A stretch of 6,291 nt of DNA from Defluviitaleaceae bacterium. GTDB lineage: Bacteria; Bacillota; Clostridia; Lachnospirales; WRAX01. Below the pieces are notes generated by a model. That model was given only the letters and a program-made list of their open reading frames with translations, ran no database searches and was not told the DNA's origin. The stretch spans positions 1-6,291 of the forward strand of contig WQVB01000077.1 in the NCBI GenBank assembly GCA_009781815.1, given 5' to 3'. Shown piece by piece: positions 1-5,766 of this stretch; position 1 is the stretch's first letter; each line of letters starts with the position of its first letter. A program made the translations under genes and the position numbers.

Positions 1-1280
1 GTGCGGCAGTTTACAAACTTTTCAGCCCTGTTTGTAAAGTCCATAGTGCCTGTCAGCTTTTTCTTAACCGAAAGGCGGGTCTTCTCGGCAGACTCTCTGC
101 TGCGTTTATTTATAAGCACTTGGGCGGCTATTTTATCTGCATCCGCCTTGTTTTCAACAAAATATATAGGCAGCTGCTTCCGCAAATAATCTCGCATGGC
201 ATCTTGTATAAACTTGTTGTTAATGGCCTTTTTCGTTTGGTTTTCGTAGGATGTGATGGTAGAGAAAGAAGAAGACACTAAAACAAGAGAATCTTCAATA
301 TCTGCAAAAGTTATCTTTTTCTCGTCTTTTTTATAGTTGCCGCTGTCTTTTATGTAGGCATCAACAGCCGACACAAAGGCAGAGCGGATGGCTTTGTCTG
401 GCGAGCCACCATACTCTAAAAAGCTTGAGTTATGAAAATACTGTGTCATGCTGTTTTGGTTATCAAAAACAAAAGCAATGTCAAATTTTAAGCGATATTC
501 GGGCAAATCTTCCCTATCTCGACCTTTTGTCTCGTGGCTAAAATGTGCCACATCTACAAAGGCGTTGCCCTCCGTCAGCTCTTTGACGTAGCCCACAATG
601 CCCGCCTCATAGCGATAAACAAACTCCTCCCCACTTGCCTCATCCAGCAAAAGAAAGGTTACATGGGGGTTAACAATAGCTTGCTTTTTAAGCATATCTT
701 GAAAATAGCTTAGAGGTATGTTAATGTCTTTAAACACCTCATCATCAGGCTTCCAGCGGATTGTAGAGCCTGTGGGCATGCCCTCTGCCGCTTCTTTTGC
801 AAGGCCGCCTACATTTTCGCCACGCTCAAAGCTTAGGCTATATTTCACATCATCACGATAGATTGTAACATCCATAAAGCGTGATGAATATTGAGCAGAG
901 GCAAGCCCCAAGCCGTTTAAACCCAGCGAAAATTGATAGCTTTCGTCTCCATCATTGGTATTATATTTGCCCCCCGCATAAAGCTCACAAAACAGAAGCT
1001 CCCAGTTGTAGCGGTCTTCCGCCTTGTTATAATCAACAGGTATGCCCCTGCCATAATCTTTATTAGTGATAGAGCCATCTTCGTGAAGGGTTATCTCTAT
1101 TTTGTCTCCATAACCCTCTCGTGCCTCGTCAATAGAGTTTGAGATAATCTCAAAAACCGAGTGCTGGCAACCTTCTAAACCGTCAGAACCAAAAATAACC
1201 GACGGGCGCTTTCGCACTCTGTCGGCCCCTTTTAGCTGGGTTATGCTCTCGTTGTTATATTCTTTTTTATTATTGCTCAT
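1..1280 (-). CDS. parE: ParE-like type II topoisomerase subunit B, N-terminal part (cut by window edge)
   Basis: The frame is open without a stop from ATG at 1280 to the left edge: 426 codons, with the C-terminal part missing. It encodes the GHKL ATPase and transducer domains of a GyrB/ParE subunit, which drives ATP-dependent DNA strand passage with a ParC/GyrA partner. Visible motifs are FEIISNSIDEA (E44, N48: catalytic Glu and Mg-binding Asn), KDYGRGIPVD (D75 to P81), LYAGGKY (100-106), the ATP lid LGLNGLG (119-125), PTGSTIRW, and the transducer QTK with its ATP-contacting lysine at 350. The window stops just before the TOPRIM domain. The motifs diverge from standard GyrB: SVIFG replaces GMYIG, DYGRG replaces DNGRG and NGLG replaces HGVG. 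I recall this pattern from a clostridial ParE-like clade. An in-frame ATG also lies at 1283, but GAGGG is 5 nt from the 1280 ATG. The gene overlaps the rsfS end by 11 nt. ParE is preferred over GyrB, with moderate certainty. Confidence 0.85.
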   Translation of the reverse strand, partial: MSNNKKEYNNESITQLKGADRVRKRPSVIFGSDGLEGCQHSVFEIISNSIDEAREGYGDKIEITLHEDGSITNKDYGRGIPVDYNKAEDRYNWELLFCELYAGGKYNTNDGDESYQFSLGLNGLGLASAQYSSRFMDVTIYRDDVKYSLSFERGENVGGLAKEAAEGMPTGSTIRWKPDDEVFKDINIPLSYFQDMLKKQAIVNPHVTFLLLDEASGEEFVYRYEAGIVGYVKELTEGNAFVDVAHFSHETKGRDREDLPEYRLKFDIAFVFDNQNSMTQYFHNSSFLEYGGSPDKAIRSAFVSAVDAYIKDSGNYKKDEKKITFADIEDSLVLVSSSFSTITSYENQTKKAINNKFIQDAMRDYLRKQLPIYFVENKADADKIAAQVLINKRSRESAEKTRLSVKKKLTGTMDFTNRAEKFVNCR

Positions 1281-1677
1281 CATCACCCTCGGTTGTGCCT
1301 ATTTCTATGTGCCTAGCATCGCCCCATAGCTTGTCTAGGCGATAATGCTCTCTATCTTCTTTCAAAAACAAATGCACCACAATATATGCAAAATCCATCA
1401 ATATCCAGTTGCCAGCAGCAACGCCCTCTATATGGCGTGCAAAAATGCCATTTTTCTCAAGGGCTTCTTCAACATTTTCCATCATGGCTTTTAGCTGGTT
1501 TGTGTTGTTTGCACTTGCTATCACAAAATAATCCGCCAAAGGCGACACACCCCTAAGGTCAAGGGTTACAATGTCTTCACCCATTTTGTCGTCTATAGCT
1601 TCTACCGCTAGCTTAACGGCAGCAGCCACGCCAGCGTCATCTAGCAGCATGGTTTCTCTCTCGTTGTTCATATGCAT
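1270..1677 (-). CDS. rsfS: Ribosomal silencing factor RsfS
   Basis: This 135-residue protein of the RsfS/Iojap family binds ribosomal protein L14 on the 50S subunit and blocks 30S joining, lowering translation in starvation or stationary phase. The diagnostic blocks are present: GEDIVTLDLRGVSPLADYFV (33-52), SANNTNQLKAM (55-65), and GNWILMDFAYIVVHLFLKED followed by REHYRLDKLWGDA (89-121). The family's usual WxLxDYGDVVVH core is conserved in form, though DYGD reads DFAY here. The acidic C-terminal tail (GTTEGDDEQ) is short. A GTG lies one codon upstream at 1680, but the ATG at 1677 sits 5 nt after AAGGA and shares its A with the TGA stop of nadD-yqeK, so a coupled start at 1677 is preferred. 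The yqeK-rsfS order is common in Firmicutes. Confidence 0.95.
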   Translation of the reverse strand: MHMNNERETMLLDDAGVAAAVKLAVEAIDDKMGEDIVTLDLRGVSPLADYFVIASANNTNQLKAMMENVEEALEKNGIFARHIEGVAAGNWILMDFAYIVVHLFLKEDREHYRLDKLWGDARHIEIGTTEGDDEQ

Positions 1678-3002
1678 CACTTTCCTTCATAAAAATCTAA
1701 AGCCTCTAAAGACTTTTCGTATACGGGTCTTTTTTTAACCCTATTTTTCTCTACCGTAAATTTTAACACAAAAGCCATAGCTTTGTCTAGGGGGTGTTGG
1801 CATGAGTTTGCCTCAGCAGCTTTCGAGCCTGATTTTTCATCATCCGAAGTAGCATCTGACGAAATGTGCCTAGAGGCACATGAGGAAGATGATGCAAAGG
1901 ATGATGGGGAATCATCCGAAAGATGGTGCGGCAAGCTTGTGCCAACACCCCCTGTATCATTATACGCCAAATTGCGTGCTTTAATTATAATGTCGTTTTG
2001 CGGGCGGGTTGGCTCTATAAAGTCCGCCAGATATACAATCTTCTCCATCATGGTCATATTAGGCTTCCCAAAAATGTGATGCTCTATAGCGTCAAGTATC
2101 TCTCTATCTTCTATGCCATATATATTTTGTGCAACAGCAACCCCAGCATAGCCATGTGCTAAAGGCACATCTGCCTTAAAAAACGGGTCTAAAGATATGC
2201 CCGCCCCTTGGCAAATTTTCTCAACAACTTTATAGGGCATCTCGTTGCAAATGTTTTTAGCACAATCATGCAGCAAGGCCGCTATACGGGTTTTCTCTAC
2301 CTTTTCATTATCTAGCTTATAATGTTTTGCCATCTTTACCGCCTCGTCCATCACCGCTAGTGAATGTAAATATCTAGGGCGAGACAGGTGCATCTCTAGC
2401 CGCTTTTTAATGGCAGAGATGGTGCCTTGGTAAAGGTTGTTATTCTCCATATACCTTATAACAGCATCAGGCACAAGGTAGTCAACCTTTTCGTCATTTT
2501 TAAGCCTCTGGCGGATTTTGGTGGAGGAGATATCAACCCCCGTGGTATCCTCCACAAAAATAAAAGGAAACTTATGGTTATTGGGCATAGCATGGCCTGG
2601 TCGCTTTACAACCACAATATCGCACAGGTCAAATATACCTTCATGCCTTTCCCAAAGGTGCAGTTGGTTTGCTTGGTCTGCCCCCATTATAAAAAACAGC
2701 TTATCTATAGGGTAAATCTCTTTTAGCTCTCGCAAAGTGTCTATTGTAAAGCATGGTCCGTCTTTTTTAACCTCTATATCGCTAAGGCTAAACATAGGGT
2801 TTGATGAACAAGCCAAAAGGCACATATCATAACGATGATGTGCCGACGCCAAAAGTGGGCCACTCTCTTTAAAAGCAGGTGTGCCCACAGGTATAAATAT
2901 TATCTTGTCTAAAAAAAGCTTTTGCCCGACCTCTTGTGCAGCGGCTAAATGCCCTAAATGTATAGGGTCAAAGCTGCCGCCTATAATGCCTATTCTTTTC
3001 AT
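1677..3002 (-). CDS. nadD-yqeK: NadD-YqeK fusion: nicotinate-nucleotide adenylyltransferase plus HD-domain Ap4A hydrolase
   Basis: This 441-residue cytosolic protein fuses two enzymes that are usually separate. Residues 1-192 are NadD, which makes nicotinate adenine dinucleotide from NaMN and ATP for NAD synthesis. The nucleotidyltransferase motif GGSFDPIHLGH (8-18) and ISSTKIR (158-164) are intact. Residues about 194-441 are YqeK, an HD-domain hydrolase of diadenosine tetraphosphate. Its metal ligands are visible as H213, HD at 245-246, H283, HH at 308-309 and D327 in LADFIEP. The YqeK part is interrupted after KARNLAYND by a 55-residue Ser/Asp/Ala-rich segment (about 350-405), encoded by a palindromic DNA element. 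The normal helix then resumes at LDKAMAFVLKFTVEKN. Without the insert the length fits NadD plus YqeK. A GTG at 3014 is possible, but the AAAGGGTG site and the canonical MKRIGIIGGSFDP beginning favour ATG 3002. The gene lies 16 nt after yggT and touches rsfS. Confidence 0.95.
   Translation of the reverse strand: MKRIGIIGGSFDPIHLGHLAAAQEVGQKLFLDKIIFIPVGTPAFKESGPLLASAHHRYDMCLLACSSNPMFSLSDIEVKKDGPCFTIDTLRELKEIYPIDKLFFIMGADQANQLHLWERHEGIFDLCDIVVVKRPGHAMPNNHKFPFIFVEDTTGVDISSTKIRQRLKNDEKVDYLVPDAVIRYMENNNLYQGTISAIKKRLEMHLSRPRYLHSLAVMDEAVKMAKHYKLDNEKVEKTRIAALLHDCAKNICNEMPYKVVEKICQGAGISLDPFFKADVPLAHGYAGVAVAQNIYGIEDREILDAIEHHIFGKPNMTMMEKIVYLADFIEPTRPQNDIIIKARNLAYNDTGGVGTSLPHHLSDDSPSSFASSSSCASRHISSDATSDDEKSGSKAAEANSCQHPLDKAMAFVLKFTVEKNRVKKRPVYEKSLEALDFYEGK
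1789..1953. repeat. 165-bp palindromic MITE-like element inserted in frame within yqeK
   Basis: The ends are terminal inverted repeats at 1789-1812 and 1930-1953. They match over 21 of 24 bp, with the outer 14 bp perfect (AGGGGGTGTTGGCA). The interior is also roughly palindromic: CTTTCG and CATCATCC blocks recur in both arms, and the centre is a perfect hairpin, ATGTGCCT-AG-AGGCACAT (1864-1881). The length is exactly 55 codons and the gene's frame stays open through it. It encodes a low-complexity Ser/Asp/Ala-rich stretch unlike the flanking enzyme, and it sits where YqeK homologues normally run straight between two helices. No clear target-site duplication is visible. This structure resembles the coding palindromic elements known from Rickettsia, or a non-autonomous MITE. 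Whether it is mobile is inferred from structure only. Confidence 0.8.
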
Positions 3003-3018
3003 AATTTTATGCACCCTT

Positions 3019-3306
3019 TTATGTGGGTAGTTGAGTTAAAGCTAAGTTGTGTAAAAAAGGTATTATCAAAAAAAGCCACAAAAACCATGATATCATTAAA
3101 GAAAAGTCAAACATACCGCCGCCTAGGGGAGATTTGCTAATCAAACGTCTAATTGGTGATATAAAGGGCTCCGTGAACATAACGATTATAGTGGCTATAA
3201 AAGTTCGTTGCAGTTGCGATATCCAAGATATCACTATCCTAATAATAAAAGCCCAAAACAATATTTCTCTAAACCAACCAACAGCCGTTGCTACAGCTAC
3301 ATTCAT
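3019..3306 (-). CDS. yggT: YggT family membrane protein
   Basis: This 95-residue integral membrane protein belongs to the YggT/YlmG family. It has two hydrophobic segments, at about 8-28 and 69-88, around the family signature EPFISPIRRLI (46-56). The RIVISW stretch ending the first membrane segment and the DFSLMISW stretch starting the second also fit. The length is normal for the one-repeat form. The molecular function is not settled. In Firmicutes it is encoded next to sepF in the division cluster, and chloroplast relatives affect nucleoid distribution, so a role at the division site or membrane is plausible. The start is well supported: GGAGGA lies 5 nt before ATG 3306. The gene follows sepF by 42 nt and precedes nadD-yqeK by 16 nt, so it is almost certainly co-transcribed. 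Confidence 0.93.
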   Translation of the reverse strand: MNVAVATAVGWFREILFWAFIIRIVISWISQLQRTFIATIIVMFTEPFISPIRRLISKSPLGGGMFDFSLMISWFLWLFLIIPFLHNLALTQLPT

Positions 3307-3348
3307 CTAATTCCTCCCATAGAGAGTTGTTGTCAAGCTTGTACCTCT

Positions 3349-3903
3349 TTAGCTTCCGTAACGAGCCTTGCGAATAGTGTCGATGCCGTTAGCCTTTAAA
3401 TGCTCGCTGTGAGAATCGGTAACCTCAACGCCTACTGGTGCTAAGATGTATAAAAGCTTGCCGATATTTTCAATCTCTCCACCACAGTTTAACATAACAC
3501 CACTAGAAACGTCAACTATTCTTTGAGCTTCAGCCACATCTTCGGTTTTTGTAAGGTCGATAATAACCGAGCAGCCCTTTTTAATATGGTCGTTAATCTC
3601 TTTAACATCAGCAACCTTTGTAGGGTAGCACCTTACAATTTTCACTTTATTTTTTTCGTTTATATTGTACACGCCGTTTGTTTCTGGCTTTTTATGGTTT
3701 GTTAAGGCTATTGTGTCGCCCTTTGCGGCTGACCTTAAAGAAGAGCGTCCAGCTTCAAAACTGGTTATAGGTGCTACATCCTCATCATCGCCATAGGCGT
3801 AGTTGTCCTCATCAAATTCCATATAGTCTCCATCTTCTGGACCATATTTAGGGTTGAGAAAAATATTTCTAGCTCCATTTTTAATTTTTTCAAAAACGCC
3901 CAT
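3349..3903 (-). CDS. sepF: Cell division protein SepF
   Basis: SepF (184 residues) binds FtsZ and anchors and bundles its filaments at the membrane during septum formation. The N-terminal MGVFEKIKNGARNIF is the expected amphipathic membrane-targeting helix. It is followed by an acidic, Tyr-rich linker (about 18-45) and a low-complexity stretch. The conserved globular SepF domain spans roughly 86-162, with KVKIVRCYPTKVADVKEIND, SVIIDLTKTEDVAEAQRIVD, and SSGVMLNCGGEIENIGKLLY carrying the dimerisation glycine region. A further 23 or so residues extend beyond the domain (ending RKARYGS). A TTG at 3912 lies only 1 nt from GGAG. ATG 3903 gives the canonical N-terminus with AAGGAG about 10 nt away, so it is chosen. 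This is the first gene of the operon, just downstream of two strong promoters. Confidence 0.95.
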   Translation of the reverse strand: MGVFEKIKNGARNIFLNPKYGPEDGDYMEFDEDNYAYGDDEDVAPITSFEAGRSSLRSAAKGDTIALTNHKKPETNGVYNINEKNKVKIVRCYPTKVADVKEINDHIKKGCSVIIDLTKTEDVAEAQRIVDVSSGVMLNCGGEIENIGKLLYILAPVGVEVTDSHSEHLKANGIDTIRKARYGS

Positions 3904-3944
3904 TGCAACCAATCTCCTTCAAAATGTGTATTTTATGCACTTTA

Positions 3945-3966
3945 CAAGTACTTCGTAAGTAGCTTG
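3945..3966 (-). promoter_or_regulatory. Hairpin at the predicted 5' end of the sepF transcript
   Basis: The minus-strand sequence CAAG-c-TACTT-ACG-AAGTA-CTTG forms a 9-bp stem with one bulged C and a 3-nt loop. It begins about 6-7 nt downstream of the proximal -10 box, so a transcript from that promoter would start at or just before it. A 5'-terminal stem of this kind can slow 5'-end-dependent mRNA decay. That role is inferred, and the fold is judged by eye. Confidence 0.45.
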
Positions 3967-3972
3967 AGTACA

Positions 3973-4001
3973 ATTATACACATAATGTGGATAGTTGTCA
4001 A
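3973..4001 (-). promoter_or_regulatory. Proximal sepF operon promoter P1, perfect vegetative consensus
   Basis: On the minus strand, TTGACA (4001-3996) and TATAAT (3978-3973) are separated by exactly 17 bp. Both hexamers match the vegetative sigma consensus at every base. The expected start is near 3966, giving a leader of about 60 nt before sepF. The spacer contains CTATCCACA (3994-3986), one base off a DnaA box. Confidence 0.9.
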
Positions 4002-4036
4002 CATCCAATGTGGATTTTTTATAATTTTGTGGATAA
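3986..4036 (-). promoter_or_regulatory. Cluster of three DnaA-box-like 9-mers in the promoter region
   Basis: On the minus strand these read TTATCCACA (4036-4028, a perfect bacterial DnaA box), AAATCCACA (4017-4009, 7 of 9) and CTATCCACA (3994-3986, 8 of 9). All share the core ATCCACA, point the same way and are spaced 19 and 23 bp apart. The first and third lie inside the -35/-10 spacers of P2 and P1; the middle one adjoins the P2 -10 box. DnaA control of the operon is inferred. The cluster is too small and lacks the context of a replication origin. Confidence 0.5.
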
Positions 4037-4046
4037 CTTTTGTCAA
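4018..4046 (-). promoter_or_regulatory. Distal sepF operon promoter P2
   Basis: On the minus strand, TTGACA (4046-4041) and TATAAA (4023-4018) are separated by 17 bp. This is a consensus -35 box with a one-mismatch -10 box. The layout parallels P1 45 bp downstream, including a TATCCACA sequence in the spacer, so the two may be an old tandem duplication. The perfect DnaA box TTATCCACA lies at 4036-4028 between the hexamers. Confidence 0.8.
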
Positions 4047-4108
4047 ATGGTGTTTTAGTGCCGCCACCATACCCCATTATCCTAAACCATCATCCCACGC
4101 CACCCTTC

Positions 4109-4206
4109 CGTCATCCCGTGCTTGACACGGGATCTAATTGGGGTAGGGCAGGCTTAATTGGGTATGCACTATCATACATAGATCCCGTGTCAAGCACGGG
4201 ATGACG
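4109..4206. repeat. REPIN-like pair of inverted palindromes
   Basis: Two perfect 27-bp arms in inverted orientation (4109-4135 and 4180-4206) flank a 44-bp spacer. Each arm is itself a palindrome: ATCCCGTG-cttga-CACGGGAT at 4113-4133 and ATCCCGTG-tcaag-CACGGGAT at 4182-4202. Two oppositely oriented REP-like hairpins are the layout of a REPIN or BIME. The spacer contains a near-exact direct repeat (TAATTGGGGTA at 4135-4145, TAATTGGGTA at 4155-4164) and a small GTATG/CATAC hairpin. It may act as a bidirectional transcription barrier between the hlyD-like gene and sepF, but no U-tract supports a classical terminator. Confidence 0.85.
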
Positions 4207-4259
4207 ACTTAGGAGGGCTGAAGGGCGTTTTGTTATAAGTCTAACGATAAACAACCAAA

Positions 4260-5765
4260 CTAATTCAACAACAACCTATTCTCCGCCCCTCTAGCATCCC
4301 TTATAACCCAATCAAAAAGCCTTATATTAGGGTTGTTTCTCGGGTCTATAACAATATACTCATCATTTATAGCTTGCCAATTTAAAGGCAAATATATTTG
4401 ACGAAAAACAGCATGGCCTCGATTAGAAACAAACACCCCATCCACAGTTTCAATAGAGTCTAGCGTAAATCTATAGCCCTCATGCACCAAAACATCCCCA
4501 AGGCGAAGGTCGCCACCGCCACTTATTACGTAAAACACGCCAGCGTCAGCATCGTTCCAGCCTGTAACAGGCAGCATGGTGGTGCCAGCCCCATCTTGAC
4601 GAAAAACCACAAGCATATCATACCGCCAATGCACAAAATCTCGAGGCACGGCAAAGGCACTCCTCCTTGTGATGGCAGATGTAGGCACAACAAAGCCTTC
4701 CGTAGGGCTTTGTTGTAGTTGAAATGTTATATTTCTATGGTTGATAAAGCGTATGCCTTCAAAGTTGGTGCGAAAAACTATGTAAAAATATTCTCCATTG
4801 TCAATAAGGCGATAAACATCTGCAGGCAGAGGCAACGCATCCCCATCCGCCTCAGGGTTATAGGCAAAAATGGTGGTTCGAGAGCCTATTGAAAAATGCT
4901 GCACATACCCACGGGGAATAAAGCTGGCTACAAACCAATCATTAGAGCGAACAAGGCGAAAAGCCTCGCCCCCAGCCTCTATTTGAAAAGGAGCAGCCCT
5001 CATTTCTGATTCACCTTCAATAATATCTCTTGAGATGTTGCCCAAAGCTTCTCTCGTAAGCACGCCCTCCAGCCCATCCATATAGGCTGATATAGTGCCA
5101 GATGTGGAAACGCTCATTTGGTTAACCACATTGTTCAATTGGCTTTCCGTCGCTTGCCTGTGAGCCTCAAGCTGGCTTGCCTCTACAAAGTATAGGTGGT
5201 TTCGCCTAGATATATCTTCATCCACCCTCCGCCCCAAATCCTGCAGGGAGGAGACATCGCCCCTCATATCAAAGCTGGCATTGCCAATCATATTTAGTAT
5301 TTGCCCGTTTCTTTGGTCTATCTCTTCTTGATTAGCCGTAAGGCCTATTCTGCCGCCTAAAACCGCCTCTTGCTCTAGCCTTTCAAGCTCTCTTAAATAC
5401 TCCGTGGCCCCTTGGTCTCTAACGCTTGCTACAACATGACCTCCCGTAACCCTTTGAGAGTTTTCCACATGAAAAATCAAGCTACCGTTGCGGGTGGCAT
5501 GGTACACAACCTCGTCTCTCACAATAACCCCTGAAAAAGTTGTAGGTGGGTTTATATAGCCCATTTCAAGGCGGATTTGCCCTGCACTTTCTGACCCACC
5601 TGACCCATGATGGGTGCGAAAATAGCCCACAATATATATCCCTATCACTATAAAAACAAAAGCGAAAAAAACATCTACTCCTCTTTTACGTTTATAAGGG
5701 CTTTGTCGGCTGTTTTGTGGCTTTTTTTGGTTTTGTATTGGCCTGCCAGCTGGTCTTCTATCCAT
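4260..5765 (-). CDS. HlyD-like single-pass membrane protein of the sepF neighbourhood
   Basis: This 501-residue protein has a basic, Gln/Asn-rich cytoplasmic N-terminus (1-28), one membrane segment (about 31-48) and a large extracytoplasmic part. Residues 76-118 (FSGVIVRDE to VVASVRDQG) resemble the first half of a lipoyl-like/barrel domain. Residues 118-215 are mainly helical and charged, like the alpha-hairpin of membrane-fusion proteins. Residues 270-365 (NDWFVASFIPRGY, GSRTTIF, GFVVPTSAI) resemble the barrel and second half-motif. The C-terminus (about 425-500, GVFVSNRGHAVFRQI, NDEYIVID) matches a conserved tail I recall from clostridial HlyD-family proteins. Those are named efflux adaptors, but no ABC transporter or RND pump is seen here, so an envelope or division role is equally possible. 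A TTG at 5777 exists, but GAGG lies 6 nt before ATG 5765. The gene starts 1 nt after the acpS stop. Confidence 0.75.
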   Translation of the reverse strand: MDRRPAGRPIQNQKKPQNSRQSPYKRKRGVDVFFAFVFIVIGIYIVGYFRTHHGSGGSESAGQIRLEMGYINPPTTFSGVIVRDEVVYHATRNGSLIFHVENSQRVTGGHVVASVRDQGATEYLRELERLEQEAVLGGRIGLTANQEEIDQRNGQILNMIGNASFDMRGDVSSLQDLGRRVDEDISRRNHLYFVEASQLEAHRQATESQLNNVVNQMSVSTSGTISAYMDGLEGVLTREALGNISRDIIEGESEMRAAPFQIEAGGEAFRLVRSNDWFVASFIPRGYVQHFSIGSRTTIFAYNPEADGDALPLPADVYRLIDNGEYFYIVFRTNFEGIRFINHRNITFQLQQSPTEGFVVPTSAITRRSAFAVPRDFVHWRYDMLVVFRQDGAGTTMLPVTGWNDADAGVFYVISGGGDLRLGDVLVHEGYRFTLDSIETVDGVFVSNRGHAVFRQIYLPLNWQAINDEYIVIDPRNNPNIRLFDWVIRDARGAENRLLLN

Positions 5766-5766
5766 A

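Larger units (their letters stand above)
3904..4259. other. Non-coding region between the hlyD-like gene and sepF
   Basis: This 356-bp stretch has no convincing gene. From the sepF side it holds a leader hairpin (3945-3966), two tandem promoters facing sepF (3973-4046) with DnaA-box-like sites inside them, a plain stretch (4047-4108), the inverted repeat pair (4109-4206), and about 50 bp of unremarkable sequence after the hlyD-like stop. No poly-U intrinsic terminator is visible for the acpS/hlyD-like unit, so the inverted pair is the only candidate transcription barrier here. Confidence 0.8.

Noticed and set aside
933..1142. Plus-strand open frames opposite the ParE-like gene
   Set aside because: The opposite strand carries conserved ATPase motifs over this whole interval, so these are shadow frames.
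1783..2162. Plus-strand open frames of 98 and 79 codons opposite yqeK
   Set aside because: They lie antisense to well-conserved YqeK coding sequence, have no family features, and are partly a by-product of the palindromic insert.
1677..3002. The low-complexity YqeK segment as a frameshift artefact
   Set aside because: The frame is continuous, the domain resumes correctly after it, and the DNA has clean terminal inverted repeats, so an insertion explains it better.
3986..4036. A replication origin
   Set aside because: Only one perfect DnaA box and two weaker ones occur, within promoters, with no dnaA/dnaN neighbours and no further box clusters.
4109..4206. A CRISPR repeat pair
   Set aside because: The two units are inverted rather than direct, there are only two, and no cas genes are present.
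4482..4718. Plus-strand open frame of 78 codons opposite the hlyD-like gene
   Set aside because: It has no ribosome site or recognisable domain and lies antisense to a coherent long coding sequence.
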